Of a DNA stretch of 64,000 nucleotides, positions 1-8,068 are shown in pieces. Origin of the DNA: UBA1422 sp041752735 (GTDB lineage Bacteria > Bacillota > Clostridia > Peptostreptococcales > Anaerovoracaceae); assembly GCA_041752735.1 (NCBI GenBank), contig JBGSVW010000020.1, forward strand, positions 62,001 to 126,000, in the 5' to 3' direction. Both the position numbers and the translations under genes were made by a program. Within the stretch, counting starts at the first letter, position 1. Each line of letters opens with the position of its first letter. The notes beneath the pieces are model-generated. The model saw only the letters and a list, made by a program, of their open reading frames with translations, searched no databases and was not told the DNA's origin.

Positions 1-1474
1 ATGCTTTAAATGCTGCCAACTCATTGGCTTCAGCTTCACCTTCTACCACCAGGTCGTGAATCCTCTTCGCGACATCAGCAGGCAGGGGTGTTGCTTTGTA
101 GTTTTCAAGAATCTCTCTTGCTTGTTCGTTGGCCACCTGAGCCATGTCCTTGGCACCGGCAGTTTCCCAATTCTCCCGCATTCTGCGGTTGATTAGGGTT
201 GTGCTGGAAAGCTCGCTTCTCATGTACTTCATGGTGTGCCGCTCGCCAAGATAATTACCGTTGGGGCCAACTTTTTTGATGACGTCCAGGGCAATGGTCT
301 CTTTGTTCACCGCGATGCCTTGCAGCACTCTTCGGATCATTCGGACGATTTCCTGGTCAATGAGCAAACTTTCGTAGCTCATGGTCATGCCCATTTCCAA
401 CATGCCCATCCCATAAATCACGTTGCTGCCGGTCACTGCCGGAAGGAGTGAAGTAAGGGTTTTTTCGTGGCCCAATTGGATGTCCAGGCATTTGCTGTCC
501 CCCTATGTCCCGCCAACATTGGTAGGAATGCCATAGTAGTGGCCGAGTTGGCCTACGGCTGAACTGAACATGGCATGCTCAGGTGCACCGACAGGGGAGG
601 TGATGGTTTTCATGTCCATAATTGTAGTTGAGGATCCATATAAAATGGGGTTCCCTTTGTTAATCAGCTGTGCCAAAACGATGCCGCCCAGGATTTCTGC
701 ATTGGTGGTGACCATGGTGCCCGCTAATGTTGCTGGGGTGGTTCCTCCGCATAGCCCCATGGACAAAATGTCAATGGGCAATCCGTGCTCGGCTGACAGC
801 TTAATGATGGACGTTTCGTTTTCATTGATTTCAAGAGGGCTGTTGGGGCAAGCACCCATACTAACGATGGGGCGCTCCCTAAGTTTATCATAACCACCTT
901 GGATGGCTGCCGCCATGTCGATGAACCGCTGAGTATTTTTCACGCCTTCCAGGTCATGGGCGAAGTTTTTGGTCAGGTTGTTAAAGACCACTTCTGCCTC
1001 GTGGAGGGCTCGAACCTTTTGGTTCACATCTCCTGCAGTGACCGCAATGGAAAACACATTGACTTCCGGAAGGGCATCGATGAAACGAGCCACATTACCC
1101 AGGTCTTCCTTGGTAGTTTCCCGGACTTCGCCGGTGTAGGGGTCGATGATCATAACGCCGGTGCCAAAGTTTTTGTATGCCACTCTTTTCTTTCCTATCA
1201 GGGTGTCATTCTTTGGGTCTCTGCCGCAAAGAGTAAACTCTTCAGGACAGGATTCGATGGCATCGTTAACCATGTTTGCGGGAAATCGTACCCGGTCATT
1301 TCCCCGGTCTACGTCGCAACCAGCTGCGCTTAAGATATCCAGCGCTTCTTCCCCATGTATCTGCAGTCCGAAGTCGCCCATCAGTTCCAATGTGGACTGA
1401 TGGAGGGCATCCAGGTCTTCATTCCGAAGAATGTGGTATCCTTGGATGTCTTCTTCATGTCTGAATTTAGCCAT
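1..1474 (-). CDS. mttB: Trimethylamine methyltransferase MttB with in-frame amber (pyrrolysine) codon, 3' end cut by window edge
   Basis: MttB moves a methyl group from trimethylamine to the Co(I) corrinoid of MttC in the cytoplasm. The 323 codons from the ATG at 1474 read as an MttB-family N-terminal and central region. They end in IPTNVGGT followed by TAG at 503-505. The same frame then stays open, with no other stop, to base 1 (about 167 more codons, starting GDSKCLDIQLGH and including YGMGMLEMGMTMSYES). The combined length of about 491 residues matches full-length MttB (about 480-500), so only a few C-terminal codons lie outside. In MttB the amber position encodes pyrrolysine in the active site, so I read this as one gene, not two fragments. 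AAAGGAGC lies 7 bp before the ATG. mttC lies 27 bp upstream on the same strand, so the two are probably co-transcribed. mttA and the pyl genes are not in the window. Confidence 0.9.
503..505 (-). other. In-frame UAG, predicted pyrrolysine codon (residue 324 of MttB)
   Basis: The codon reads TAG on the minus strand, between GGT-ACA-type codons (residues VGGT) and GGG-GAC (GD). Coding-like sequence without stops runs for about 500 bases on the 3' side in the same frame and keeps MttB-like content. A frameshift or pseudogene would not preserve such a frame. Pyrrolysine at this position is established for methanogen MttB. Insertion here requires tRNA-Pyl and PylS elsewhere in the genome. Confidence 0.88.
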
Positions 1475-1501
1475 TATTTTGCTCCTTTGATATACAGGGG
1501 T

Positions 1502-2149
1502 TTATTTTGCTTCCAGGCAAGCTAGAATGTAATTGACCGAGTCGCCGGCATCTTCGCAATATGCATCAGCCCCGATTTTTTCAGCCCACCGATGGGTAAC
1601 AGGAGCGCCACCGATCATGGTCTTGACTTTGTCCCGAATTCCAGCGGCCTTCAAGCCTTCTTCGATGTCCTTCTGTACGGTCATGGTGGTGGTTAGAAGA
1701 GCGCTGCTGCCGACGAAGTCCGCATTGACTTCAATTGCCTTTTCGATGAAAACAGAAGCGGGAACTTCTCTACCCAGGTCATGTACTTCGATGCCGTTGG
1801 TCTTAACCAGAGAAGCAACAATGCCCTTGCCGATATCATGTACGTCACCTTCAACGGTTCCGATTACCATAACACCTTTTGCTTTTGTGTCAGCATAGTC
1901 CAATTTGCTTTCGATGACTTCAGTAGCCATCTTCATTACTTCTGTGCTGAAAATCAGTTCGGGAAGGAAGATTTCTCCTCTGCCAAACAGATCTCCCAGA
2001 TGCCGGATGCCTGCACTGAATCCGTCAGCCAGCAATTCAACCATGCTGATGCCTTCGGCTTCTGCTTCGTCCAATGCTTCTTTTGCCATGTCCTCGTCGC
2101 ACTCCACAATGGAGTCAAACGCTTTTTTGATGATATCATCTTTTGCCAT
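1502..2149 (-). CDS. mttC: Methylamine-type cognate corrinoid protein
   Basis: This 215-residue protein is the methyl carrier for MttB: its bound corrinoid accepts the methyl group and passes it to a second methyltransferase. Residues 1-90 form the helical cap typical of methyltransferase corrinoid proteins. Residues 91-215 form the B12-binding Rossmann domain with the base-off signature GDVHDIGKG, where H104 is the lower cobalt ligand, followed by GSSALLTTTM and GGAPVT. The length equals that of MttC/MtbC/MtmC proteins; the assignment to MttC rests on the mttB partner downstream. AAGGAGG precedes the ATG by 9 bp. It is the first gene of the minus-strand pair and diverges from the regulator at 2403. 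Confidence 0.9.
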   Translation of the reverse strand: MAKDDIIKKAFDSIVECDEDMAKEALDEAEAEGISMVELLADGFSAGIRHLGDLFGRGEIFLPELIFSTEVMKMATEVIESKLDYADTKAKGVMVIGTVEGDVHDIGKGIVASLVKTNGIEVHDLGREVPASVFIEKAIEVNADFVGSSALLTTTMTVQKDIEEGLKAAGIRDKVKTMIGGAPVTHRWAEKIGADAYCEDAGDSVNYILACLEAK

Positions 2150-2302
2150 GTTCTTTGTTCCTCCTTAAATATTCGTCTGGTTTATTTACTATATGAATGT
2201 TCAGACTGTTCTACTGTCTATATTATTCTTTATTTTAAAAAAATAATAGGAATTGCGTTGGCGGATTTTGTATTTTGATAAGGTGTATTCATGGAAAAAT
2301 GG

Positions 2303-2331
2303 TTGAATTTTATCCAAGTCGCTGATATGAT
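2303..2331 (+). promoter_or_regulatory. Predicted sigma-A promoter of the PocR/AraC regulator
   Basis: TTGAAT at 2303-2308, a 17-bp spacer and TATGAT at 2326-2331 lie 71 bp before the regulator ATG. The rest of the 253-bp divergent gap (2150-2402) is AT-rich and must also carry the mttCB promoter. I could not pick a convincing -35/-10 pair for that direction, which fits an activator-dependent promoter. Confidence 0.5.
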
Positions 2332-2402
2332 ATAAAAATAATTATAAAATAAGACAAAAATCGGATGAAACCCTCACCCATACCCATACAAGAGGAGCAA
2401 CC

Positions 2403-3740
2403 ATGCAGCCAAATCAAGACCCCATATCCATACAAGCCGTCAACCACGGATTGCCTCTGCGCGCAGAGGAATTAAAAAAATTGGAAGAAACCATGACCGC
2501 AATTGCCGAGTTAACCGGGGTGCCGGTGACTTTCTTTGACGCCAAAGGTCAACCGGTCTGGGAAAGGCGTGGGGATGCGAAGCTTTGCAGCCTCTTTGAT
2601 ATGTATCAAGACCAGGAAAGTGCTTGTCGAAAAGGCCTATTATCTGCCACAAAGATTTCAAATCAGTTGGGTGAACCATATGTTTTTGTTTGTAAAGCCG
2701 GCTTTGTGAATATTTCTATGCCCATCTTTATTATGGGAAAAGCCTTCGGCCATTTTGTTGCGGGTCCCATGGTCATGGGCGTCATGCAGGAAAGTCTCCT
2801 GACCAACATTTTTTCTCTGACAAAAGTCAAAGAGCAAGACATCCCAAAGCTGATGGTTTTCGTTCGAGGCATGAAAGATTACACGCCGAAAGATGTGTCT
2901 CACCTTTCCGTGATGTTTGGAAGCGGAGTGCTTTCGTCCATCCGACAAAATGCCGAATATGCTAAGGTTTCCGATAGAAACGCCGAACAGCAACGAATCG
3001 GCGAACGGATTCGATTGCGCAAACTGGATACTGACCCAGCGGGCAAAGATTTGCTATTGACTCGTGCTCACAATCTGGAAAACCAGCTAGTCAGCCTTGT
3101 GGAAGTCGGTGAATCGGAAAAAGGTGCTGCGGTGGCGAAAGAGTTGGTAGAAGAACTGACCTTGGCAGAAGCCGGAGACCTATCCGCAGTAAAGATTAAA
3201 ATCCTCAGCATCTGCACCGTGCTTGCTCGTCTAGTGGAAGAAGACTCCTATATCTATGAAATAGATGCGTTGGGCGAAGCTTCAGGGATTGACGAACTCA
3301 CACAGTTGGCTTCCGCTTTTGTAGAGAAATTGTCCACCTCTTTTGCCGGGGCATCCTATGGTGGCAATTCCCAGCTGATCCGAAATGCTTTGGAATACAT
3401 CCATCGCAACTATGACAAAAAAATTTCCCTGACGGGGATGGCAGAAATTCTACATATCAACCCCTCCTATCTTTCCATGCTGTTTAAGCAGGAAGTAGGA
3501 CTAGCTTTTACCGATTATGTGAATAATTTCCGTGTAGTCAAGAGCAGGGATCTTTTGTCCCGGACAAATCTAAGCCTGGGCGAAATCGCATCGCTCACTG
3601 GCTTTGAGGACCAAAGTTATTTTTCCAAAACCTTTAAGAAATTCAATGAATCTACCCCCATGGCCTTTCGTAAAAATCACAAAGCGCGCAATGCTGCCGA
3701 GCGTCAGCAAAAGCTCTTTGACCGGAGTCTCACCAAGTAG
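2403..3740 (+). CDS. PocR-domain AraC-family transcriptional regulator, likely regulator of mttCB
   Basis: The protein has 445 residues. Residues about 20-175 resemble the PocR sensory domain (TGVPVTFFDAKGQPVW, then a Cys-containing stretch ending in VCKAGFVNISMPI and GHFVAGPM). The middle is helical. The last 110 residues are a two-helix-turn-helix AraC domain (EYIHRNYDKKISLTGMAEIL, INPSYLSMLFKQEVG, then IASLTGFEDQSYFSKTFKKF). PocR domains in relatives bind small metabolites. The divergent position next to mttCB suggests that it senses a methylamine and activates that pair; this is inference. GAGGAG lies 6 bp before the ATG. The stop is TAG, and the frame stays open for another 79 codons of non-protein-like sequence that I take as non-coding. 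Confidence 0.85.
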   Translation: MQPNQDPISIQAVNHGLPLRAEELKKLEETMTAIAELTGVPVTFFDAKGQPVWERRGDAKLCSLFDMYQDQESACRKGLLSATKISNQLGEPYVFVCKAGFVNISMPIFIMGKAFGHFVAGPMVMGVMQESLLTNIFSLTKVKEQDIPKLMVFVRGMKDYTPKDVSHLSVMFGSGVLSSIRQNAEYAKVSDRNAEQQRIGERIRLRKLDTDPAGKDLLLTRAHNLENQLVSLVEVGESEKGAAVAKELVEELTLAEAGDLSAVKIKILSICTVLARLVEEDSYIYEIDALGEASGIDELTQLASAFVEKLSTSFAGASYGGNSQLIRNALEYIHRNYDKKISLTGMAEILHINPSYLSMLFKQEVGLAFTDYVNNFRVVKSRDLLSRTNLSLGEIASLTGFEDQSYFSKTFKKFNESTPMAFRKNHKARNAAERQQKLFDRSLTK

Positions 3741-3824
3741 TTGAACCCACAGTATTCGCCAATGAAGCGACGTCCCTACGGAACGACGAGTCCATTGAAA
3801 TATCCACGAAAATTCAAAAAAACT

Positions 3825-3853
3825 TTGACATTGGGGGTCAAACCATATACAAT
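3825..3853 (+). promoter_or_regulatory. Strong sigma-A promoter of the rplM-rpsI operon
   Basis: A perfect TTGACA at 3825-3830, a 17-bp spacer and TACAAT at 3848-3853 predict a start near 3860. This leaves an untranslated leader of about 165 nt before rplM. Confidence 0.8.
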
Positions 3854-3859
3854 ACTTTT

Positions 3860-4026
3860 GTCGCGCGTTAGGAACATAGAGTCCGCGACCGCGAAACTAA
3901 ATAATTTTAGTCATGCCGAACCAGATTCCCCGGGACATTCTCAAGGAATCCAAGTAGGCAGCGCCGAACCAGATTGGTGACCGCTGTAAGCAGCCATCGA
4001 ATCCAAGTAGGTAGAAAGGAATCAGA
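3860..4026 (+). promoter_or_regulatory. Structured rplM leader with two tandem copies of a hairpin, putative ribosomal-protein autoregulatory element
   Basis: Three parts can be seen. First, GTCGCG (3860-3865) pairs with CGCGAC (3884-3889). Second, a short hairpin is formed by ACTAAA/TTTAGT (3896-3911). Third, GCCGAACCAGATT (3915-3927) faces GAATCCAAGTAGG (3946-3958), and both strings recur at 3963-3975 and 3999-4011. In each copy GCC pairs with GGC or GGT and GATT with AATC. The internal loop between them carries GAA opposite AGTA, as in loop E/sarcin-ricin motifs; the apical parts differ in sequence. Leaders before rplM are known in Bacillota and are thought to bind the ribosomal protein L13. 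Whether this belongs to that Rfam family needs a covariance search. Confidence 0.6.
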
Positions 4027-4455
4027 ATGAAATCGTTTTGTGCAAAGCCAGCTGAAGTTGAGCATAAGTGGTACGTCATCGACGCTGAAGGTCAGACCTT
4101 AGGCAGAATGGCATCCGAAATTGCCTGCATTCTTCGTGGCAAAAAGAAGCCGATTTACACCCCTCATGTTGATTGCGGAGACTATGTCATCGTCATCAAC
4201 GCCGAGAAGGTAGAAGTCACCGGCAACAAAAGACAGGACAAAATCTACAAGAGACACACCGGCTATCCGGGTGGCTTGAGAGAGATGAACTTCGACACCA
4301 TGCAAAAAAAGCATCCGGAAGCAATCATTACACATGCCGTCAAAGGCATGATGCCCAACGGAAAGCTTGGACGTGCGATGTTAAAGAAACTCAAAGTATA
4401 CGTGGGTCCGACTCATGAGCATGCCGCTCAAAAGCCGGAAACATGGACATTCTAA
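4027..4455 (+). CDS. rplM: 50S ribosomal protein L13
   Basis: At 142 residues this is the standard bacterial L13 length. Recognisable family blocks are WYVIDAEGQTLGRMAS near the N-terminus, YVIVINAEKVEVTGNK in the middle, and VKGMMPNGKLGRAMLKKLKVY near the C-terminus. It is a structural component of the 50S subunit, binding 23S rRNA early in assembly. AGAAAGGAATCAGA precedes the ATG. rpsI follows after 17 bp, the conserved rplM-rpsI pair. Regulation is probably through the repeated leader upstream. Confidence 0.98.
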   Translation: MKSFCAKPAEVEHKWYVIDAEGQTLGRMASEIACILRGKKKPIYTPHVDCGDYVIVINAEKVEVTGNKRQDKIYKRHTGYPGGLREMNFDTMQKKHPEAIITHAVKGMMPNGKLGRAMLKKLKVYVGPTHEHAAQKPETWTF

Positions 4456-4472
4456 GAAGGGAGGAATAAGAA

Positions 4473-4868
4473 ATGGCAAAGATCCAATTTTTGGGAACAG
4501 GCAGAAGAAAATCTTCCGTTGCTAGAGTAAGATTAATCCCCGGCAAAGGAAACATCACCGTAAACAAAAAATCTCTTGACGATTACCTGGCAATGGAAAT
4601 CGTAAAAAGAGAAGTACGCAGACCTTTTGAAATCACAGGAACCGAAGGCAAGTACGATGTAATCGCAACCGTAACAGGCGGCGGATTCACCGGACAAGCA
4701 GGTGCCCTGAGACATGGAATCTCCAGAGCCCTGTGCCAAGCCGACAAAGAAGCCAACAGAGCGCCTTTGAAAGCCGCAGGATTCCTGACAAGAGATCCCA
4801 GAATGAAAGAAAGAAAGAAGTACGGTCTGAAAAAAGCAAGAAGAGCCAGCCAGTTCTCCAAGCGATAA
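4473..4868 (+). CDS. rpsI: 30S ribosomal protein S9
   Basis: At 131 residues this has the S9 signatures: an N-terminal GTGRRKSSVARV, central GGGFTGQAGALRHGISRAL, and the basic C-terminal tail RKKYGLKKARRASQFSKR, which in S9 reaches to the P-site tRNA. GGGAGG lies before the ATG. It is the second and last gene of the rplM operon and is followed by a clear intrinsic terminator at 4935. Confidence 0.98.
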   Translation: MAKIQFLGTGRRKSSVARVRLIPGKGNITVNKKSLDDYLAMEIVKREVRRPFEITGTEGKYDVIATVTGGGFTGQAGALRHGISRALCQADKEANRAPLKAAGFLTRDPRMKERKKYGLKKARRASQFSKR

Positions 4869-4934
4869 TCACAAGACCAAACCTCAAAACATCAAGAGAT
4901 CAACCGATTACACTATCAGCAGATCAAACATTCA

Positions 4935-4966
4935 ACCCCTGCAAACTAGTTTGCAGGGGTTTTGTT
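4935..4966 (+). terminator. Intrinsic terminator of rplM-rpsI
   Basis: An 11-bp perfect stem (ACCCCTGCAAA at 4935-4945 with TTTGCAGGGGT at 4950-4960), a CTAG loop and a T-rich tail TTTTGTTTT. Confidence 0.9.
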
Positions 4967-5160
4967 TTGGAGCTGGTTATCTTTACCGGAGTTTTACTTT
5001 GCAGAGGTTTAGTTTTATGGTCGGCTGGGGTATAATTAGATTAGAATTTGTGCTTGAATCACCTGAGGCTATGAAGATAAAGGTGCCGTATAGCAAATGC
5101 TGCTTTAGAGGACCGGCCGTCATCACGGCCGCACCGATAAACAAAACTATGGAGGTATTT

Positions 5161-5913
5161 ATGAAACTCATATCCTGGAACGTCAACGGCCTTCGAGCTT
5201 GCATGGGCAAAGGTTTTATGGAATTTTTTCAAGCCGAAGAGCCTGACATGCTTTGCTTGCAAGAAATAAAAATGGAAGAAGGCCAGGGCGAAGTCATCAC
5301 AGAAGGCTATCATCAATACTGGCACTCCGCCGAAAAGAAGGGATACTCAGGGACCCTGATTTTTTCCAAGCAAGAGCCACTTAGTGTCCGCTTTGGACTT
5401 GGTATTGAGGAACATGATCATGAAGGCCGTGTGATTACAGCTGAATACGACGATTTCTTTTTGGTCAACGTATATACACCCAATTCAAAGGATCAACTGC
5501 AACGGTTGGATTATCGGATGCTTTGGGAAGATGTGTTTCGATCTTACTTGAAGGAACTTGAGGAAACGAAGCCGGTAATCGTTTGTGGCGACTTAAATGT
5601 GGCGCACAAAGAAATCGACCTGAAGAATCCAAAGACAAATAGGCGAAGTGCCGGTTTCACCGATGAAGAGCGAGCTAAATTGACAACCTTACTGGACGCA
5701 GGCTTTGTGGACAGTTTTAGATACTTTTACCCAGACCTGGAAAACGCTTATTCCTGGTGGAGTTACCGATCCAATGCCCGTGCCAACAACGCAGGTTGGA
5801 GAATCGACTATTTCCTTGTATCCGAAGCGTTGAAGCCTCGTCTCAAAGACGCAGCCATCCGAGCCGACATTACCGGAAGCGACCACTGCCCGGTAGTGTT
5901 GGAGTTAGCATAG
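5161..5913 (+). CDS. xth: Exodeoxyribonuclease III / AP endonuclease (ExoA type)
   Basis: This 250-residue protein of the EEP fold cleaves abasic sites and removes 3' blocking groups in base excision repair. Visible motifs are KLISWNVNGLRA at the N-terminus, MLCLQEIKMEE with the metal-binding Glu, VCGDLNVAHKEIDLKNPK, and the C-terminal GSDHCPVVLEL with the catalytic Asp-His. The frame is open upstream to 4951, but that stretch is the rpsI terminator and leader, and TATGGAGGTATTT sits directly before the ATG at 5161, so I start here. A TATAAT at 5031-5036 may be its promoter (weak -35). A CGGCCGT/ACGGCCG stem-loop (5114-5131) lies in the leader. Confidence 0.95.
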   Translation: MKLISWNVNGLRACMGKGFMEFFQAEEPDMLCLQEIKMEEGQGEVITEGYHQYWHSAEKKGYSGTLIFSKQEPLSVRFGLGIEEHDHEGRVITAEYDDFFLVNVYTPNSKDQLQRLDYRMLWEDVFRSYLKELEETKPVIVCGDLNVAHKEIDLKNPKTNRRSAGFTDEERAKLTTLLDAGFVDSFRYFYPDLENAYSWWSYRSNARANNAGWRIDYFLVSEALKPRLKDAAIRADITGSDHCPVVLELA

Positions 5914-6054
5914 GCAAAATGTTTCCTTATCAAAAAATGGGTAAAAAGAATCCTAATTTGCAAAAATCCACAGAAAAAGTAGCCCTTGAAGCCGAAACAT
6001 AGAATTGATCCCATGTTTATAGCATAAATGTGGGGAAAAGCCCTCAATAATTTC

Positions 6055-6103
6055 AAAAAGCCATGAATTAATCTTCTTCATCAGGGATTATGTGTGGCTT
6101 TTT
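6055..6103 (+). terminator. Hairpin after xth, possible terminator, in a 412-bp gene-free stretch
   Basis: AAAAAGCCA (6055-6063) and TGGCTTTTT (6095-6103) form a 9-bp stem with a loop of about 30 nt and a T-rich 3' side. The string GTGTGGCTTTTTGTTA or GTGTGGCTTTTTGCTA recurs near 6092 and 6184. Apart from this and the promoter at 6231, I see nothing in 5914-6325: no long protein-like frame and no tRNA. Confidence 0.4.
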
Positions 6104-6230
6104 GTTATTTTTGGACAAAATTACCCAACTATACACCGTTTGAGCGTTCAAAACAACTGTACTTCCCTTTTGAGATAAGAAAACGTGTGGCTTTTTGCTA
6201 ATAATCGTGTTTTTTACTGAAGAATTCCAA

Positions 6231-6259
6231 TTGACCAAGTGCGAAGGTAGAGGTACAAT
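6231..6259 (+). promoter_or_regulatory. Predicted promoter of the nuclease-like gene
   Basis: TTGACC at 6231-6236, a 17-bp spacer and TACAAT at 6254-6259 lie 66 bp before the ATG at 6326. A second TATAAT occurs at 6291-6296 without a good -35. Confidence 0.6.
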
Positions 6260-6325
6260 ATAGAAAATGGAAAAATATGGAAGAATGCGCTATAATTCTG
6301 CGTAGCTTGCTCAGAAGGAGGACAT

Positions 6326-7132
6326 ATGTCAAACCTTTATATTGGAATACAACAAAAATTGAAGATTCAAGAAAGTTACTTGAAAAAGGTTTGCGATGAG
6401 ATACAAGGCTTACCAATAGGAAGTCTGTTTTGTGACGATAGAGGAGCACAGAAGTATTATTACTATAGTAAATCTGTGAACGGTACTCGACAAAAGAAAT
6501 ATGTCAGCATGAAGAATGGCAAGCAAGCGCAACTAATTTCTGACTTGAAGCGCAAGCGTTTCTTGATTGGATGCAAAAAAGTGCTTGATGGGAATGTGGT
6601 GGCCCTGCGGGCGTGCCTTCTGAAATACAAAGAATTTGATCCGTCAGAAATCAGCAGCCGACTGGCTGCAACCTATAAAAACATCTCAGATGCTGCGATA
6701 TCACAACAAGCAGAGAATGACTTGGATTGGCAGCATGCGCCTTATCTTCGCGCCGAAATGTACGAGGAGAACTTAAAACATGAAGCAATCGGGGGACTTA
6801 TGGTTCGCTCAAAATCCGAAGCGCTGATTGCATTTGCATTGGAACTGGCGCACGTTCCTTTTCATTATGAAGAGATCCTTGAAATTGATAACAAAAAAAT
6901 AGCACCCGATTTCACCATTCTTCACCCAGTGACGGGAGAAAGAATTTATTGGGAGCACTTTGGCATGATGGATGACCCAACCTACGCCTCGGAATCATTT
7001 AAGAAACTGATTTTATATGGACAAAATGGCATAACTCCAGGAAAGAACCTAATATACACTATGGAAACCAACGCGGAGCCACTGAGCATCAGGGAAATCC
7101 AGGGGATGATTACCCATTTCCTTCTGGCGTGA
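6326..7132 (+). CDS. Hypothetical protein with PD-(D/E)xK nuclease-like core
   Basis: I do not know a named function for this 268-residue protein. The N-terminal third is basic and coiled-coil-like (residues 8-30), followed by a segment with KYYYYSKSVNGTRQKKYVS. The C-terminal half holds a pattern like a restriction-endonuclease fold: RSKSEALIAFALE (E165), then an acidic strand ending in APDFTIL (P194, D195), then IYWEHFGMMDD (E210). The usual E-x-K lysine is replaced (E-H-F), so catalysis is uncertain. No DNA methyltransferase or phage gene is adjacent. AAGGAGGACAT precedes the ATG, and it has its own promoter and no operon partner. It reads as an accessory gene inserted between housekeeping genes. 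Confidence 0.75.
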   Translation: MSNLYIGIQQKLKIQESYLKKVCDEIQGLPIGSLFCDDRGAQKYYYYSKSVNGTRQKKYVSMKNGKQAQLISDLKRKRFLIGCKKVLDGNVVALRACLLKYKEFDPSEISSRLAATYKNISDAAISQQAENDLDWQHAPYLRAEMYEENLKHEAIGGLMVRSKSEALIAFALELAHVPFHYEEILEIDNKKIAPDFTILHPVTGERIYWEHFGMMDDPTYASESFKKLILYGQNGITPGKNLIYTMETNAEPLSIREIQGMITHFLLA

Positions 7133-7211
7133 GCCAGAAACCGTCACTTGCAACCAACAACCGCCAGATGGTCTCCTGCAGCCAGCGACCTGCAACTGTG
7201 CAGCACCGCAC

Positions 7212-8045
7212 TTACTTCAGCACTGTGTCGATGTTGATATCGGCTAAAATGATTTTTCCAAGAAAAGGTTGCGCGGCGATGCTAAGGTGAACTGGCTTCA
7301 GCGCATGAAAAACGATGGTGTGATCTGCCTTGACACAAAGGTCAGGCAATAAATCGTCAACGCCCATATCGCCGGAAAGACCCGAGGGCAAATCCAGAGA
7401 GACCACCATCTTGCCAGCTCGACGCGAACTGGATGGATGCGTGCCGGAAGAGTGAGATTCGGTATTTTGTCCCGGGGAATGATTGACCCACTCAATGACT
7501 TTGGCCACCTTTGGTTGGAGGTCGCCGTGAAAGCCAGTACCGTAAATGGCATCTACAATAATTCCGGAAAACGCCACGGGAAAGGCCTCAAGCCGGGTTT
7601 CCAGAAACGTCTGGACAGAAATCCGCTCTACGTTACTTGGTAACAAGCGGTCATTGGCAATGGCATCGGTTGTCACAGGAGAACCTTCTACTAAGATGAC
7701 TGAAACGGGAAAACCCTGCAGGGATAAATGTCGAGCCACGACGAAGCCATCGCCACCGTTGTTGCCTTTGCCACAAAAGACGAGAACCGGAGGCTTAAGG
7801 TCAAAAACCACATCGTAGGCCGGAATCCAATCCGCCCTTGAAAATTCTTCTAAAATCATTTCTGCGGCCAAGGTGCCAGCATTTTCCATCATCTGATAAT
7901 AGGAAAGCCCGGCGGCATCGGCCGCTTTTTCAATTTCTTTCATTTCTGCGCACGTAACACAGTTGAAATTTTGTCTTTGACCATTGCCGATATCTGATGA
8001 GCTGTGGATATTTTCGACGATAATTTCAATCAATTTACTACCCAT
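7212..8045 (-). CDS. nnrE: NAD(P)H-hydrate epimerase (YjeF N-terminal domain)
   Basis: The enzyme epimerises R-NAD(P)HX, the damaged hydrated cofactor, so that a dehydratase can repair it. The 277-residue protein has the family glycine-rich loop CGKGNNGGDGFVVARHL (residues 91-107), preceded by the N-terminal helix AEMKEIEKAADAAGLSYYQMMENAG, and a later VVSLDLPSGLSGDMG. Many bacteria fuse this domain to the NnrD dehydratase (about 500 residues); here the dehydratase half is absent, so nnrD must be elsewhere or missing. The frame can be extended to a TTG at 8060, but GGAGG lies ideally before the ATG at 8045. It is the last gene of a minus-strand run with the phosphohexomutase 23 bp upstream. 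Confidence 0.85.
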   Translation of the reverse strand: MGSKLIEIIVENIHSSSDIGNGQRQNFNCVTCAEMKEIEKAADAAGLSYYQMMENAGTLAAEMILEEFSRADWIPAYDVVFDLKPPVLVFCGKGNNGGDGFVVARHLSLQGFPVSVILVEGSPVTTDAIANDRLLPSNVERISVQTFLETRLEAFPVAFSGIIVDAIYGTGFHGDLQPKVAKVIEWVNHSPGQNTESHSSGTHPSSSRRAGKMVVSLDLPSGLSGDMGVDDLLPDLCVKADHTIVFHALKPVHLSIAAQPFLGKIILADINIDTVLK

Positions 8046-8068
8046 GACCCAAACCTCCAATCAACAAG

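Noticed and set aside
503..1474. mttB as a truncated gene or pseudogene ending at TAG
   Set aside because: The same frame continues for about 167 codons with family-like sequence and no further stop, and the total length fits MttB.
3741..3980. Readthrough extension of the PocR/AraC gene past its TAG
   Set aside because: The continuation overlaps the rplM promoter and structured leader, is rich in unusual codons and has no AraC-family counterpart.
4951..5160. Longer N-terminus of the exodeoxyribonuclease
   Set aside because: It lies in the rpsI terminator and leader; a clear ribosome site precedes the ATG at 5161.
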